Assembly (NCBI GenBank): GCA_011390065.1
Contig: JAABTD010000023.1
Span: 1 to 35,275 of the forward strand
DNA from: Desulfobacteraceae bacterium
GTDB lineage: Bacteria > Desulfobacterota > Desulfobacteria > Desulfobacterales > JAABSP01
Direction: 5' to 3'
Length of the DNA: 35,275 bases
In this document: positions 8,454-18,288 of the stretch, piece after piece
How the letters are laid out: every line of letters starts with the position of its first letter
Numbering within the stretch: position 1 is the stretch's first letter
Program-made: the position numbers and the translations under genes
Notes under the pieces: model-generated
Seen by the model: only the letters and a program-made list of their open reading frames with translations
Database searches by the model: none
What the model was told of the DNA's origin: nothing

Positions 8454-8714
8454 GTGGCAAATCATAAATCCGCTTTGAAGCGGGCCCGTCAGAACGTGGT
8501 TCGCAGGGAGCGCAACAAGGCCGTCAAAACCCGGGTCAAGAGCGTGGTGAAGGAAGTCCGCCAGACCGTCGCAGCCGGCGATGCAGCCCAGGAAAAGTTG
8601 AAAGAGGCGAAATCCATCATCGACAAAGCCGCCGGAAAAGGGGTGATCCACAAGCGAACCGCCGCCCGGAAGATCTCCCGCCTCAGCCGGATGATCAACG
8701 CCTCGGCCGCCTAG
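8454..8714 (+). CDS. rpsT: 30S ribosomal protein S20 (GTG start)
   Basis: MANHKSALKRARQNVVRRERNKAVKTRVKS..., RBS aaaggagcagg upstream of GTG. Confidence 0.97.
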   Translation: MANHKSALKRARQNVVRRERNKAVKTRVKSVVKEVRQTVAAGDAAQEKLKEAKSIIDKAAGKGVIHKRTAARKISRLSRMINASAA

Positions 8715-8866
8715 TTTCCCCTCGCGTTTTTTTCCGGATCGTCAGAGAGGCCGGGTTGCCCAATCCACGGGGGCGCGTTCCATCTGATGATCCGGATTCC
8801 CTTCCCTCCATTGAATGGATCCTCGTACATCCTCACAGTGCGGCCGCAGGGGGATGTTGCCGCCCA

Positions 8867-9394
8867 TTAAAAATCCGTCGTGAATCCGTTATAGATCGTT
8901 TCGGCCATCCGCTGGGAAATCTGCAAAAGGGCTTCCTGCCGGTTGTGCTCCGTTGCCAGTTTGTCCCCGGAGACGATATAGGCCTCGTTGTCGGTGAGCT
9001 TTTCAACAGACCAGAGAACCGTTCCGTTTGAACTGACGATGGTGGCCGAAAGGGTCGCGGTTACCCGTCGTTCCAGGGCCACCTGTTGGCCCCGGTGGGT
9101 GATGGTCTTGATGGTGATGGGGCCGATGACTCCCGTCAGTTCGGCATCGGCTTCGGCCCCGCTTCGGGCCAGCTGCGCCGAAGCCCGGCTGGCCCGGGTA
9201 AATTCGTAGATGAGGTCGTTGGTGAAGACCGTCTCGATGCCGGTGACGCCCGATCGGTTCTCCAGCAGGGGGATGTCGATCCGTTGGACGGATGAGGGCA
9301 ACTCCCCCTGACCGGCAAACCGATAGCCGCAGGCCCCCAAAAACAGCAGGGCTCCCAGGAGGATCGGCGTTTTGCATCGTTGCAGGCGCTGCAT
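8867..9394 (-). CDS. lptE: LPS-assembly lipoprotein LptE
   Basis: Lipobox LLFLGACGYRFAGQGELPSSVQRIDIPLLENRSGVTGIETVFTNDLIYEF; directly downstream of leuS. Confidence 0.88.
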   Translation of the reverse strand: MQRLQRCKTPILLGALLFLGACGYRFAGQGELPSSVQRIDIPLLENRSGVTGIETVFTNDLIYEFTRASRASAQLARSGAEADAELTGVIGPITIKTITHRGQQVALERRVTATLSATIVSSNGTVLWSVEKLTDNEAYIVSGDKLATEHNRQEALLQISQRMAETIYNGFTTDF

Positions 9395-9395
9395 C

Positions 9396-11993
9396 TTACA
9401 CCACGATGTTGACCAGCTTGTTTTTGACCACGATCACCTTCTTGATGGCCTTGCCGTCGATGAATTTCCAGACCTGGTCGTCTTCAAGCGCCCGTTGCTT
9501 GACAGCGGACTGGTCGGCGTCCGCATCGATGGTGAACCGCCCCCGGAGCTTGCCGTTCACCTGGACCACGATGAGGATCTCGTCGGTTTTCAGAGCGGCC
9601 TCGTCGTAATCGGGCCAGGAGGTCAGCAGGACGCTTCCCTCGTGACCGGTGGCCCGCCAGAGTTCCTCGGCGAAGTGGGGCACCATGGGGGAAAGCAGCT
9701 TGACGGTGGTCTCCATGGCCAGCTTCATGACGGCGGCGGTTTCCCGGGAAGCGTTTTCAGGAGCCGCGGCGTTCGTTTCCACGGCGTTCATTCCATTGAC
9801 CAGCTCCATGACGGCGCTGATGGCCGTGTTGAAATGGAACCGTTCCTCGATGTCGTTGGTCACTTTCTTGATGGTTCCGTGCGTTTTCCGGTACAGGCCT
9901 TTCACCTCGCTCGGCAGTCCTTTTCCGTCCGAGGGGGAGACCTCCCGAACGGCTTCTTCCCAAGCGTTGAACAACCGCCATACCCGGTTGAGAAACCGGT
10001 GGCCGCCTTCGACCCCCTGCTCGCTCCATTCCAGATCCCGCTCCGGCGGGGCCGCGAAAAGGCAGAAAAGGCGGGTGGTGTCGGCCCCGTATCGGTCCAG
10101 CAGCACATTGGGGTCGATGACGTTTTTTTTGGACTTGGACATCTTCTCCACCCGGCCCACCGTCACCTGGTCCCCGCATTTGCGGCAGAGCCGGTCCTCG
10201 CCCGACTCCTGGATCTCTTCGGGAAAGAGAAACCCGTGGGCCGGGCAGGCGACGGTTTCCTTGCAGACCATCCCCTGGGTCAAAAGCCGGGTGAAGGGTT
10301 CTTTGCAGTCGATCAAGCCCAGCTCGTTCAGCACCCGGGTGAAGTACCGGGAATAGAGCAGGTGGAGGATGGCGTGTTCCACGCCGCCGATGTACTGATC
10401 CACCGGCATCCAGTAGTCCACCGCCTCTTTGTCGAACATGGCGTCGTGGCGCCGGGGGCTGCAGTACCGGTCGAAATACCAGGAGGACTCCACGAAAGTG
10501 TCCATGGTGTCCGTCTCCCGGCGGGCCGGCCGGCCGCACCCGGGGCAGGTGGTCTGGATGAAAGCCTCCAGGGAGGGGAGGGGTGATTTCCCGCCTTCCA
10601 GCAGTTCCGCATCTTCGGGCAGCAGGATGGGCAGATCCGCTTCGGCGGCCGGGACGATGCCGCAATCCTTGCAGTGGACCATGGGAATGGGCGCGCCCCA
10701 ATACCGCTGACGGGAGATGCCCCAGTCCCGCAGCCGGTAGTTGACGGTCTTTTTCCCCACGCCTTTTTTCTCCATCCGTCCGGCGATGGCCTCCATGGCT
10801 TCCCGGTTGTGGAGGCCGTTGAAGGCCCCGGAATTGACCATGGTCCCGTCGCCGGCATAGGCTTCGGTCATGGTCGTCGGGTCCAGCTCCTCGTTTGGTG
10901 GTTGAACCACCACCACGATCTCCAGGTGGTATTTGCGGGCGAATTCAAAATCCCGCTGGTCGTGGGCCGGCACCGACATGACGGCCCCGGTGCCGTATTC
11001 CATCAGGGCGAAATTGGCCGTGTAGACGGGCATCCGCCGGCCGTTCATGGGGTTGATGCAGTAGCCGCCGGTGAAGACGCCTTCTTTTTCGTATTCCTCA
11101 ACCGCCCGGCTGGAGCGGTCCGACAAGGCCATTCGGTCGATGAAATCCGCCACCGCGGCTTCTTGTTGAGTGCCGTGGGAAAGGGTCGTCACCAGCGGAT
11201 GCTCCGGCGCCAGGCACATGAAGGCGGCGCCGAAGACCGTGTCCTGGCGGGTGGTGAACACGGTGATGGCTTCATCCCGGTTTTCCACCGGAAAATGGAT
11301 TTCGGCGCCGGTGGACCGGCCGATCCAGTTTTTCTGCATGGTGGTCACCTTCTCGGGCCACCCCTCCAGCCGGTCGCAATAGGCCAGCAGGTCCTCGGCG
11401 TAATCGGTGATGCGGAAAAACCACTGCCGCAATTTTTTCTGGCGCACGGGTTTGCCGCACCGCCAGCACATCCCGGCCTCCACCTGTTCGTTGGCCAGGA
11501 CCGTCTGGCAGGTTTCGCACCAGTTGACGAAGGATTCCTTGCGATAGGCCATCCCCTTTTCGTACATTTTAATGAAGAGCCACTGCTCCCATCGGTAATA
11601 TTCCGGGCGGCAGGTGGCGATTTCCCGATCCCAGTCGTAGGAGAAACCGAGCCGCTTGAGCTGGGTCCGCATGGCGTCGATGTTGTCGTAGGTCCATTGG
11701 GCCGGATGGGTGTTGTTGGCGATGGCCGCGTTTTCGGCGGGCATGCCGAAGGCGTCCCATCCCATGGGGTGGAGAACGTTGAACCCGCGCATCCGCTTGT
11801 ACCGCGCCACCACATCCCCGATGGTGTAGTTGCGCACATGGCCCATGTGGATCTTGCCTGACGGATAGGGAAACATCTCCAGCAGGTAGTATTTTTCCCT
11901 GGACGGATCTTCCGAGACCTTGAACAGATCGGTTTTTTCCCAGAAAGCCTGCCATTCGGTTTCAATGGTTCGGGGATCGTATTTTTCTTTCAT
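9396..11993 (-). CDS. leuS: Leucyl-tRNA synthetase
   Basis: [46 protein letters not shown] (HIGH), [12 protein letters not shown] (KMSKS). Start placed at ATG 11993 rather than the ORF-track 12065. Confidence 0.97.
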   Translation of the reverse strand: MKEKYDPRTIETEWQAFWEKTDLFKVSEDPSREKYYLLEMFPYPSGKIHMGHVRNYTIGDVVARYKRMRGFNVLHPMGWDAFGMPAENAAIANNTHPAQWTYDNIDAMRTQLKRLGFSYDWDREIATCRPEYYRWEQWLFIKMYEKGMAYRKESFVNWCETCQTVLANEQVEAGMCWRCGKPVRQKKLRQWFFRITDYAEDLLAYCDRLEGWPEKVTTMQKNWIGRSTGAEIHFPVENRDEAITVFTTRQDTVFGAAFMCLAPEHPLVTTLSHGTQQEAAVADFIDRMALSDRSSRAVEEYEKEGVFTGGYCINPMNGRRMPVYTANFALMEYGTGAVMSVPAHDQRDFEFARKYHLEIVVVVQPPNEELDPTTMTEAYAGDGTMVNSGAFNGLHNREAMEAIAGRMEKKGVGKKTVNYRLRDWGISRQRYWGAPIPMVHCKDCGIVPAAEADLPILLPEDAELLEGGKSPLPSLEAFIQTTCPGCGRPARRETDTMDTFVESSWYFDRYCSPRRHDAMFDKEAVDYWMPVDQYIGGVEHAILHLLYSRYFTRVLNELGLIDCKEPFTRLLTQGMVCKETVACPAHGFLFPEEIQESGEDRLCRKCGDQVTVGRVEKMSKSKKNVIDPNVLLDRYGADTTRLFCLFAAPPERDLEWSEQGVEGGHRFLNRVWRLFNAWEEAVREVSPSDGKGLPSEVKGLYRKTHGTIKKVTNDIEERFHFNTAISAVMELVNGMNAVETNAAAPENASRETAAVMKLAMETTVKLLSPMVPHFAEELWRATGHEGSVLLTSWPDYDEAALKTDEILIVVQVNGKLRGRFTIDADADQSAVKQRALEDDQVWKFIDGKAIKKVIVVKNKLVNIVV

Positions 11994-12122
11994 TCTATGC
12001 GTCGCCTCCAGTGATATCGTTCGAAAAGCTTGTCCTTTCATACAATAATATCCAACCAATAGCAAGACGCCAGATGAAGGGGCTTTTCAAAGGGGGGGTT
12101 TTGTGTTAATGCCTTATCTATT

Positions 12123-12896
12123 ATGACACAGACCATATGCATCGCCAATCAGAAGGGCGGAGTCGGCAAAACCACCACAGCGGTGAACCTGTCGGCCGCC
12201 CTGGCCATATCCGGGAAACGCACCCTGCTGGTGGATTGCGACCCCCAAGCCAACGCCACCACCGGCGTGGGCCTCGACAAGAACGCCGTTGACCGGACGC
12301 TTTATCACGGCCTGATCGGCGAGGTCTTGGTTCGGGACCTTATCCAGGATACCGAAATCGATCACCTCAAGGCCATCCCCTCCCGGGTCGAACTGATCGG
12401 GTTCGACGTGGAGATGATGGAACGCCCCGACCGCGAAAAGATCCTGAAGCGGCTTCTGTCCGACCTGAACGACGCTTTCGATTACATCCTCCTGGACTGC
12501 CCTCCTTCCCTGAGTCTTTTGACGGTCAACGCCATGACGGCGGCGGACAGCCTTCTCATCCCGCTTCAGTGCGAGTTTTACGCCCTGGAAGGGCTGGGCC
12601 AGCTGGTGGGGACCATGCAGCGGATCCGGAAAGGGCTCAACCCCGATCTGAAAATCGAAGGAATCCTGTTGACCATGTTCGACGGCCGCACCAATCTGTC
12701 CCAGCAGGTGGCGGAAGACGCCAGAAACTATTTCAAGAATCAGGTGTTCGGGACCATCATTCCCCGAAACGTGCGGCTGGGAGAGTCGCCCAGCTTCGGC
12801 AAACCCATCATGATCTACGACCCCCATTCCGTGGGCGCCAGAACCTATGAGGCCCTCTGCCGGGAGATTCTGGCCCGCGGAAAGGCGACCCAATAA
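12123..12896 (+). CDS. parA: Chromosome partitioning ATPase ParA/Soj
   Basis: ICIANQKGGVGKTTTAVNLSAALA, LVDCDPQANAT, DYILLDCPPSLSLLTVNAM; followed by parB. Confidence 0.95.
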   Translation: MTQTICIANQKGGVGKTTTAVNLSAALAISGKRTLLVDCDPQANATTGVGLDKNAVDRTLYHGLIGEVLVRDLIQDTEIDHLKAIPSRVELIGFDVEMMERPDREKILKRLLSDLNDAFDYILLDCPPSLSLLTVNAMTAADSLLIPLQCEFYALEGLGQLVGTMQRIRKGLNPDLKIEGILLTMFDGRTNLSQQVAEDARNYFKNQVFGTIIPRNVRLGESPSFGKPIMIYDPHSVGARTYEALCREILARGKATQ

Positions 12897-12904
12897 GGTG
12901 ACAC

Positions 12905-13813
12905 ATGCCTGATCCTTCACCCCCCAGCAGCGAAGCCCGCAAAGGGAAGAAACGGGCCCTGGGCCGCGGTCTCGACGCCCTGATTCCGGGGATCGGCGGC
13001 GGAGACGACGCCCCCGACGCCGATGTGTCCCGGGAGTATTTCCTGTGCGATATCGAGGCCATCCGGCCCAATCCCTATCAACCGCGAACCCGGTTTGCCG
13101 AAGAGGCCCTGAACGAACTGGTGGCGTCCATCCGGGAACAGGGGGTTCTGCAGCCGGTGCTGGTGCGAAAGGTCGAAACCGGATACGAACTCATCGCCGG
13201 CGAGCGGCGTTTCCGGGCCGCCAAGCGGGCGGGCCTGGGCCAGATGCCGGTGGTGGTCAAGGACATCTCCGACGACCGGCTGCTGGAACTCTCCCTCATC
13301 GAAAACATCCAGCGCCAGGACCTCAACCCCCTGGAAGAGGCCGACGCCTACCACATGCTCACCACGGAATTCAACCTGACCCAGGACGAGGTGGCCCGGC
13401 GGGTGGGCCGGAACCGGGCCACGGTGACCAATTTCCTCCGGCTCAGGGGGCTGCCCGACCAGATCAAGGAGACCATCCTCGACGGCACCCTCAGCATGGG
13501 CCACGCCCGCGCCCTCCTGAGCGCCGACACGCTGGCCCAGCAGAGCGCCGCGTGGCGGGAGGTGGTGACCAAAGGCCTTTCCGTGCGGGAGACGGAGAAG
13601 TTGATCCGGAAGCTCAAGGCCAAACGGAACGCGCCGGAAAAACCCAAACCCGACGAGAGCGACCGGTACTTTATTGGCGTGGCCGAGGATCTCTCCCGAC
13701 ACTTCGGCGCCAAAGTGGAAATTCGCCGGCGGGGGAAAAAAGGCAAGGTGGAGATCGAGTTCTACAGCGACGACGACCTGGACCGTCTCCTCGGGTTGTT
13801 GAACCGGGCGTGA
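12905..13813 (+). CDS. parB: Chromosome partitioning protein ParB/Spo0J
   Basis: ALGRGLDALIPG, IRPNPYQPRTRF, GERRFRAAKRAGL, ENIQRQDLNPLEEA, HTH region LTQDEVARRVGRNRATVTNFLRL. Confidence 0.96.
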   Translation: MPDPSPPSSEARKGKKRALGRGLDALIPGIGGGDDAPDADVSREYFLCDIEAIRPNPYQPRTRFAEEALNELVASIREQGVLQPVLVRKVETGYELIAGERRFRAAKRAGLGQMPVVVKDISDDRLLELSLIENIQRQDLNPLEEADAYHMLTTEFNLTQDEVARRVGRNRATVTNFLRLRGLPDQIKETILDGTLSMGHARALLSADTLAQQSAAWREVVTKGLSVRETEKLIRKLKAKRNAPEKPKPDESDRYFIGVAEDLSRHFGAKVEIRRRGKKGKVEIEFYSDDDLDRLLGLLNRA

Positions 13814-13838
13814 GCGCCGGGAAGCGCGCTGACCAATC

Positions 13839-15578
13839 ATGCGGATCATCATCGCTAAAACCGCCGGCTTCTGCATGGGCGTGCGTCGGGCCGTGGAAAT
13901 GGTGCTGGACGCCCCCGGACGCCATGAGACCCCCATTTGCACCTATGGCCCCCTGATTCACAACCCCCAGGTGCTCTCTCTCCTGGAGGAAAAGGGGATC
14001 AGCGTGTTGCGAAAGATTCCGGCCTCGGGCAGCGGGACCGTCCTCATCCGGGCCCACGGCGTGCCTCCGGAGGCCGGAGCGCAACTGGAGAAGGCCGGGT
14101 TTACGGTGATCGACGCCACCTGCCCCCGGGTGATCAAGGTGCAGCGGATCATTCAAAAGCATGCCGACCGGGGGGCCGAGGTGATCATTATCGGCGATGC
14201 GGACCATCCGGAAGTCATCGGACTGCTGGGGCATGCCGGCGACCGGGGTCATGTGGCGAAGAACATGGCGGCGGTGGAAGCGCTGCCCGCTTTCGACAAG
14301 GCCATCATTGTGGCCCAGACCACCCAGAACACCCGGTTTTTCGAAGCCGTCAAAGCATGGGCCGCCGAGACCCATCCCCATTATCGGATCTTCGACACCA
14401 TCTGCGATTCCACTGAAAAGCGTCAGGCGGAGGTCAAGCGGCTTGCCGGTGAAGTGGACGTCCTGGTGGTGGTGGGGGGGCGCAACAGCGGCAACACCCA
14501 GCGTCTGGCCGACGTGGCCAGGGGGTCGGGGAAGACGGCGATTCACGTGGAGACCGAATCTGAACTGGACCCGGAGGCGCTGGCGACCGCCCGCAGCATC
14601 GGCATCACCGCCGGGGCGTCCACTCCCAACTGGATCATCCGACGGATCTACCGCACCCTGGAGGCCCTTCCCTACAGCCGGAAAAAAAAGAGCTGGCGGG
14701 GGGGGCTTTTCGCGTTTCAGCACTCCCTGCTGCTGACCAACATCTATGTCGCGTCAGGGGCGGGATGCCTCTGCTACGCCTCCACCCGACTCCAGGAAAT
14801 CCCCGATGCAGGCCCATACATCGTCATCGCCGTGCTTTACGTCCTGTCGATGCATATCCTCAACCACCTGACGGGCCGGGAGGAAGACCAGTACAACGAC
14901 CCCCATCGGGCCCGCTTTTACGAAAACCATAAACGCGCTCTGGTGGTTCTGGCTGCGGCGGCGGGCGCCGCCGGGCTTCTGACCGCCTTTGCCGTGGGGC
15001 CCACGTCCTTTCTGACCCTTCTGATCATGAGCCTGATGGGTCTTTCTTACAACATCCGGTTTCTGCCCAAGGGGCTGAAGAAGGTCAAATACCGGCGGAT
15101 TCGGGACATTCCGGGCTCCAAGACGATCCTCATTGCACTGGCCTGGGGCATCGTCACCTCCGTGTTTCCGCCGCTTTCCGAATGGGGCGGGATGGGCGTC
15201 GACGCCTTCCTGGTCTTTCTTGCGGCCACCCTCATGGTGTTCATCCGGACGGCGTTTTTCGACATTCTCGACATGCAGGGGGATCGGATCGTGGGAAAGG
15301 AGACCATCCCCATTCTCCTGGGAGAGAAGCGGAGTCTGCGGCTGCTGAAGCGGCTGTTGTTGATCGTGGCCCTGTCCCTTGTTCTGTCGGTCCCCATAGG
15401 GCTTCTGCCGCCTCTCGCCCTGCCCCTGGCCTTCTGCCCGGCGTCTTTCTACATCGTCATGCGGGCCCATGAGCGGGGCTGCATGCTGCCGGGCATCCGC
15501 CTGGAGTTCCTGGTGGAGAGCCATTTTATCTTCTTCGGCGTTCTCACCCTTTTGTGGTCCTTGGTCGCTCAAGGATAA
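13839..15578 (+). CDS. ispH: Fusion: HMBPP reductase (IspH) N-terminal domain plus UbiA-superfamily prenyltransferase-like membrane domain
   Basis: IspH: GFCMGVRRAV, YGPLIHNPQV, RAHGVPPE, DATCPRV, HPEVIGLLGHA, VAQTTQNT, CDSTEKRQ, NSGNTQRL. From ~14700 multiple TM segments with NHLTGREEDQYNDPHRA and DILDMQGDRIVGKETIPILLG, the two UbiA-type Asp motifs. One uninterrupted 579-codon frame. Confidence 0.9.
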   Translation: MRIIIAKTAGFCMGVRRAVEMVLDAPGRHETPICTYGPLIHNPQVLSLLEEKGISVLRKIPASGSGTVLIRAHGVPPEAGAQLEKAGFTVIDATCPRVIKVQRIIQKHADRGAEVIIIGDADHPEVIGLLGHAGDRGHVAKNMAAVEALPAFDKAIIVAQTTQNTRFFEAVKAWAAETHPHYRIFDTICDSTEKRQAEVKRLAGEVDVLVVVGGRNSGNTQRLADVARGSGKTAIHVETESELDPEALATARSIGITAGASTPNWIIRRIYRTLEALPYSRKKKSWRGGLFAFQHSLLLTNIYVASGAGCLCYASTRLQEIPDAGPYIVIAVLYVLSMHILNHLTGREEDQYNDPHRARFYENHKRALVVLAAAAGAAGLLTAFAVGPTSFLTLLIMSLMGLSYNIRFLPKGLKKVKYRRIRDIPGSKTILIALAWGIVTSVFPPLSEWGGMGVDAFLVFLAATLMVFIRTAFFDILDMQGDRIVGKETIPILLGEKRSLRLLKRLLLIVALSLVLSVPIGLLPPLALPLAFCPASFYIVMRAHERGCMLPGIRLEFLVESHFIFFGVLTLLWSLVAQG

Positions 15579-15597
15579 GGACGGCCGCCTCCGATCC

Positions 15598-16206
15598 TCA
15601 GAATTTCGGTTCCGTTCCGGCCATCATGCGCTGGATGTTGTCCTTGTGACGGACAAAGATGAGAACCGCCGCCATCCCGGCGCAAATTGTCAGGGGGACG
15701 GAGCCCAGGGCCTCCCAGATCGCCAGGGGCAAGAATGCCGACGCCGCCAGGGAGGCGGCGGAGACCCGGCTCGTCATGCAGGCGAAGAGGATGAAGATCA
15801 ACAGCGCCGCGAAGACGGCGGCCGGGGACAGGGCCAGAAAGCATCCGGCGGCCGTGGCCACCCCTTTTCCCCCTTCCCGCCCTTTCAGATAGAGCGGGAA
15901 GAGGTGGCCCAGGAAGGCGCACAGGGCCACCAGACCGACAGCCCACTGCTCCGAGGGATCATCCATGCCGATGATCCGAACCGTCAGCAGGACCGGGACC
16001 GTCCCCTTGAGGACGTCCCCCGCCAGGGTCAATGCTCCCAGCGGGCTTCCGGCCACCCGGCGCACATTGGTGGCGCCGATGTTTCGGCTTCCCTCCCGGC
16101 GAATATCGACCGAAGTGAAAAGCCGTGTCCAGACAATCCCCCAAGGTATGGAGCCCAACAGATAGCCCAGGATGGACAGGGTTCCGACGATGATGATGCG
16201 CATCAT
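15598..16206 (-). CDS. plsY: Glycerol-3-phosphate acyltransferase PlsY
   Basis: YLLGSIPWGIVWTR, GSRNIGATNVRRVAG, GDVLKGTVPV, FLGHLFPLYLKGREGGKGVATAAG, RHKDNIQRMMAG. Confidence 0.95.
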   Translation of the reverse strand: MMRIIIVGTLSILGYLLGSIPWGIVWTRLFTSVDIRREGSRNIGATNVRRVAGSPLGALTLAGDVLKGTVPVLLTVRIIGMDDPSEQWAVGLVALCAFLGHLFPLYLKGREGGKGVATAAGCFLALSPAAVFAALLIFILFACMTSRVSAASLAASAFLPLAIWEALGSVPLTICAGMAAVLIFVRHKDNIQRMMAGTEPKF

Positions 16207-16269
16207 GATGATTTCTTGAATGAGTGTTGGTTCAAAAGACGATCGTTTACCTCAACCCTAGGTTTGACA

Positions 16270-18288
16270 ATGACGTTTGTAACCCCAAAGTGGATGTCGG
16301 TTCAACCCCGAATCTCCCCTTACGCCGTTTTGTTTGCATCGGCCACCCTCCTTTTGCTCTATATGAGCAGCCGGATCCACTACCTGTTGTTTCACAGCAT
16401 CGCCGAAATGTTCAGCATCGCCATCGCCAGTGCGGTCTTTATGATTTCATGGAATTCCAGGAAATTGACAAGCGCCCCCTCCCTGGTATATCTGGGCGTC
16501 GCCTATCTGTTCATCGCGATCCTCGATCTGTTCCATACGCTTTCCTACAAGGGAATGGCGATTTTTACGGACTATGATTATTACGCCAATCAGGTGTGGA
16601 TCGCCGCACGGTATATGGAGAGTTTGACCCTGTTGTTTTTTTTTATTTTTGTCGGCGTTCGGAAACGGATCCCCTACGGCGCCGTCTTTCTCTTTTATGC
16701 CGCTTTGACGGGGCTGATCCTCTCTGCGATTTTCCATTGGCGGATATTTCCCGTCTGTTTTGTGGAAGGCCAGGGCCTGACCCCTTTTAAAAAGATCAGT
16801 GAATACATTATCTGCCTGATCCTGGCAGGCGCGCTGACAGCAGCTCACAGCAATCGGGGCGCCTTCAGCCATGATGTTTATCGATTGCTGGCAGGGTCCA
16901 TTCTCCTGACCATCGGCGGCGAACTGGCTTTTACGTTTTACATCAGCAACTACGGGTTTTCCAATCTGGTCGGACATTTTTTGAAAATCGGGTCTTTCTA
17001 TCTCATTTACAAAGCCATCATCGAGACCAGCCTCAGAAGCCCTTTTGATGTTATTTTTCGAAAACTTACGGAAAGTGAACAGCAGTACCGAAATCTTTTC
17101 AACATGGCCCTGGTCGGCATCTTCCGCACCAGCATGGACGGCGCCAGAGTCCTGACGGCCAATCCGGCGGCGGCCGCCATCTCGGGTTACGATTCCGTGG
17201 ATCACTTGATCGCCGAATTTGTCCCCCGCAACGCCTGGGCCGATCCAAGTCAACGGGCGGCGCTGATGGCGCGCCTGGAAAAAGGCGAGCAGGTGGACTA
17301 TGTCGAAACGGTGCTGATGGACCGAGGCGGGCATGAGAGACAAGTGGCCCTGAGCATTGCGCCTTATCCTGAAGCCGGTTATATGGAAGGCGCGGTCCTG
17401 GACATCACCGAGGCTGTGGAGAGCAAGCGGCGCATGGCCGAAGCCGCCGAGCAGGCGGCTCTGCAGCGGGGCAAGATCGAGATGGCCGGCAGCGTTCTCC
17501 ACGACATCGGCAATGCCGCCACCAGTTTGGGAACCCGGGCGACCCGCATTCTGGGAGAGGCGGACTGGGTGGAGATCCAGGAACTGGGCAACCTCCAGGA
17601 GATGGTGAAACGGCAACAGGCCGCCTTTGCCGGGGCCCTGGGATCCGACAAAGCCGAGGCTCTGATCGCGTTTCTCAGGGAACTCAGAAACAGCATGACG
17701 GACCGGCGCCGGCAGCTGCTGGACGATTGCGCCGCCGTCTCCAAGACCGTGAGCCACATCAACGAAATTCTGCACCTGCAGCGGCGATACGCCGTGGAGG
17801 GGGGCGGGGGGCGATTATCCCTGAACATGATCGAACTGGTGGAAGACGCCCTGGCCATGACATGGGCCGGGTTGCAGAAACGGTCCATCGCCCTGGAACG
17901 GCGTTTCCACCGTCCTTTGCCTGCGGTGTCGGGAGATCGCACTCGTCTGATTCAAGTGCTCATCAATCTCCTGAAGAACGCGGGGGAGGCTTTTGACGCC
18001 AGCGACCGGCAAGAAGGGCGGCAACTGATCATCGACATCCAGGAGAGGGCGGGCGGAGCCGTCCGAATCGTCATCCGGGACAACGCCGTCGGTTTCGACA
18101 GTGAACAGATGGAGCGCTTTTTCGAACGCGGATTCAGCACCAAAAACCGATCGTCGGGGATGGGGCTTCAGCAGTGCCGGGACATCATCGTCTCCCATGG
18201 CGGGACGCTGCAGCTCGAGACGGCTGGAGTGGGGAGAGGAGCGAGCGCAATCATTGAACTGCCGGGCATGGAGGAGATGACCGAATGA
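16270..18288 (+). CDS. Membrane sensor histidine kinase (MASE3-like TM sensor, PAS, HATPase)
   Basis: About 7 hydrophobic segments, then PAS (YRNLFNMALVGIFRTSMDG...), H-box SVLHDIGNAATSL, N-box INLLKNAGEAF, G-boxes IRDNAVGFD and GFSTKNRSSGMGLQQC. Start estimated inside the longer ORF-track ORF (15469). Confidence 0.85.
   Translation: MTFVTPKWMSVQPRISPYAVLFASATLLLLYMSSRIHYLLFHSIAEMFSIAIASAVFMISWNSRKLTSAPSLVYLGVAYLFIAILDLFHTLSYKGMAIFTDYDYYANQVWIAARYMESLTLLFFFIFVGVRKRIPYGAVFLFYAALTGLILSAIFHWRIFPVCFVEGQGLTPFKKISEYIICLILAGALTAAHSNRGAFSHDVYRLLAGSILLTIGGELAFTFYISNYGFSNLVGHFLKIGSFYLIYKAIIETSLRSPFDVIFRKLTESEQQYRNLFNMALVGIFRTSMDGARVLTANPAAAAISGYDSVDHLIAEFVPRNAWADPSQRAALMARLEKGEQVDYVETVLMDRGGHERQVALSIAPYPEAGYMEGAVLDITEAVESKRRMAEAAEQAALQRGKIEMAGSVLHDIGNAATSLGTRATRILGEADWVEIQELGNLQEMVKRQQAAFAGALGSDKAEALIAFLRELRNSMTDRRRQLLDDCAAVSKTVSHINEILHLQRRYAVEGGGGRLSLNMIELVEDALAMTWAGLQKRSIALERRFHRPLPAVSGDRTRLIQVLINLLKNAGEAFDASDRQEGRQLIIDIQERAGGAVRIVIRDNAVGFDSEQMERFFERGFSTKNRSSGMGLQQCRDIIVSHGGTLQLETAGVGRGASAIIELPGMEEMTE

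Noticed and set aside
9372-11861. Long plus-strand ORFs (404 and 395 aa) across leuS
   Set aside because: Antisense shadow ORFs of a GC-rich coding gene; leuS is unambiguous on the minus strand. The same reasoning applies to ORFs antisense to parB, ispH, radA, UPF0182 and the kinase gene.
14540-14560. parS site near parAB (cgattcacgtggagac) and half-sites at ~846 and ~16391
   Set aside because: Only the CACGTG core or one half matches TGTTTCACGTGAAACA; no convincing full palindrome in the window.
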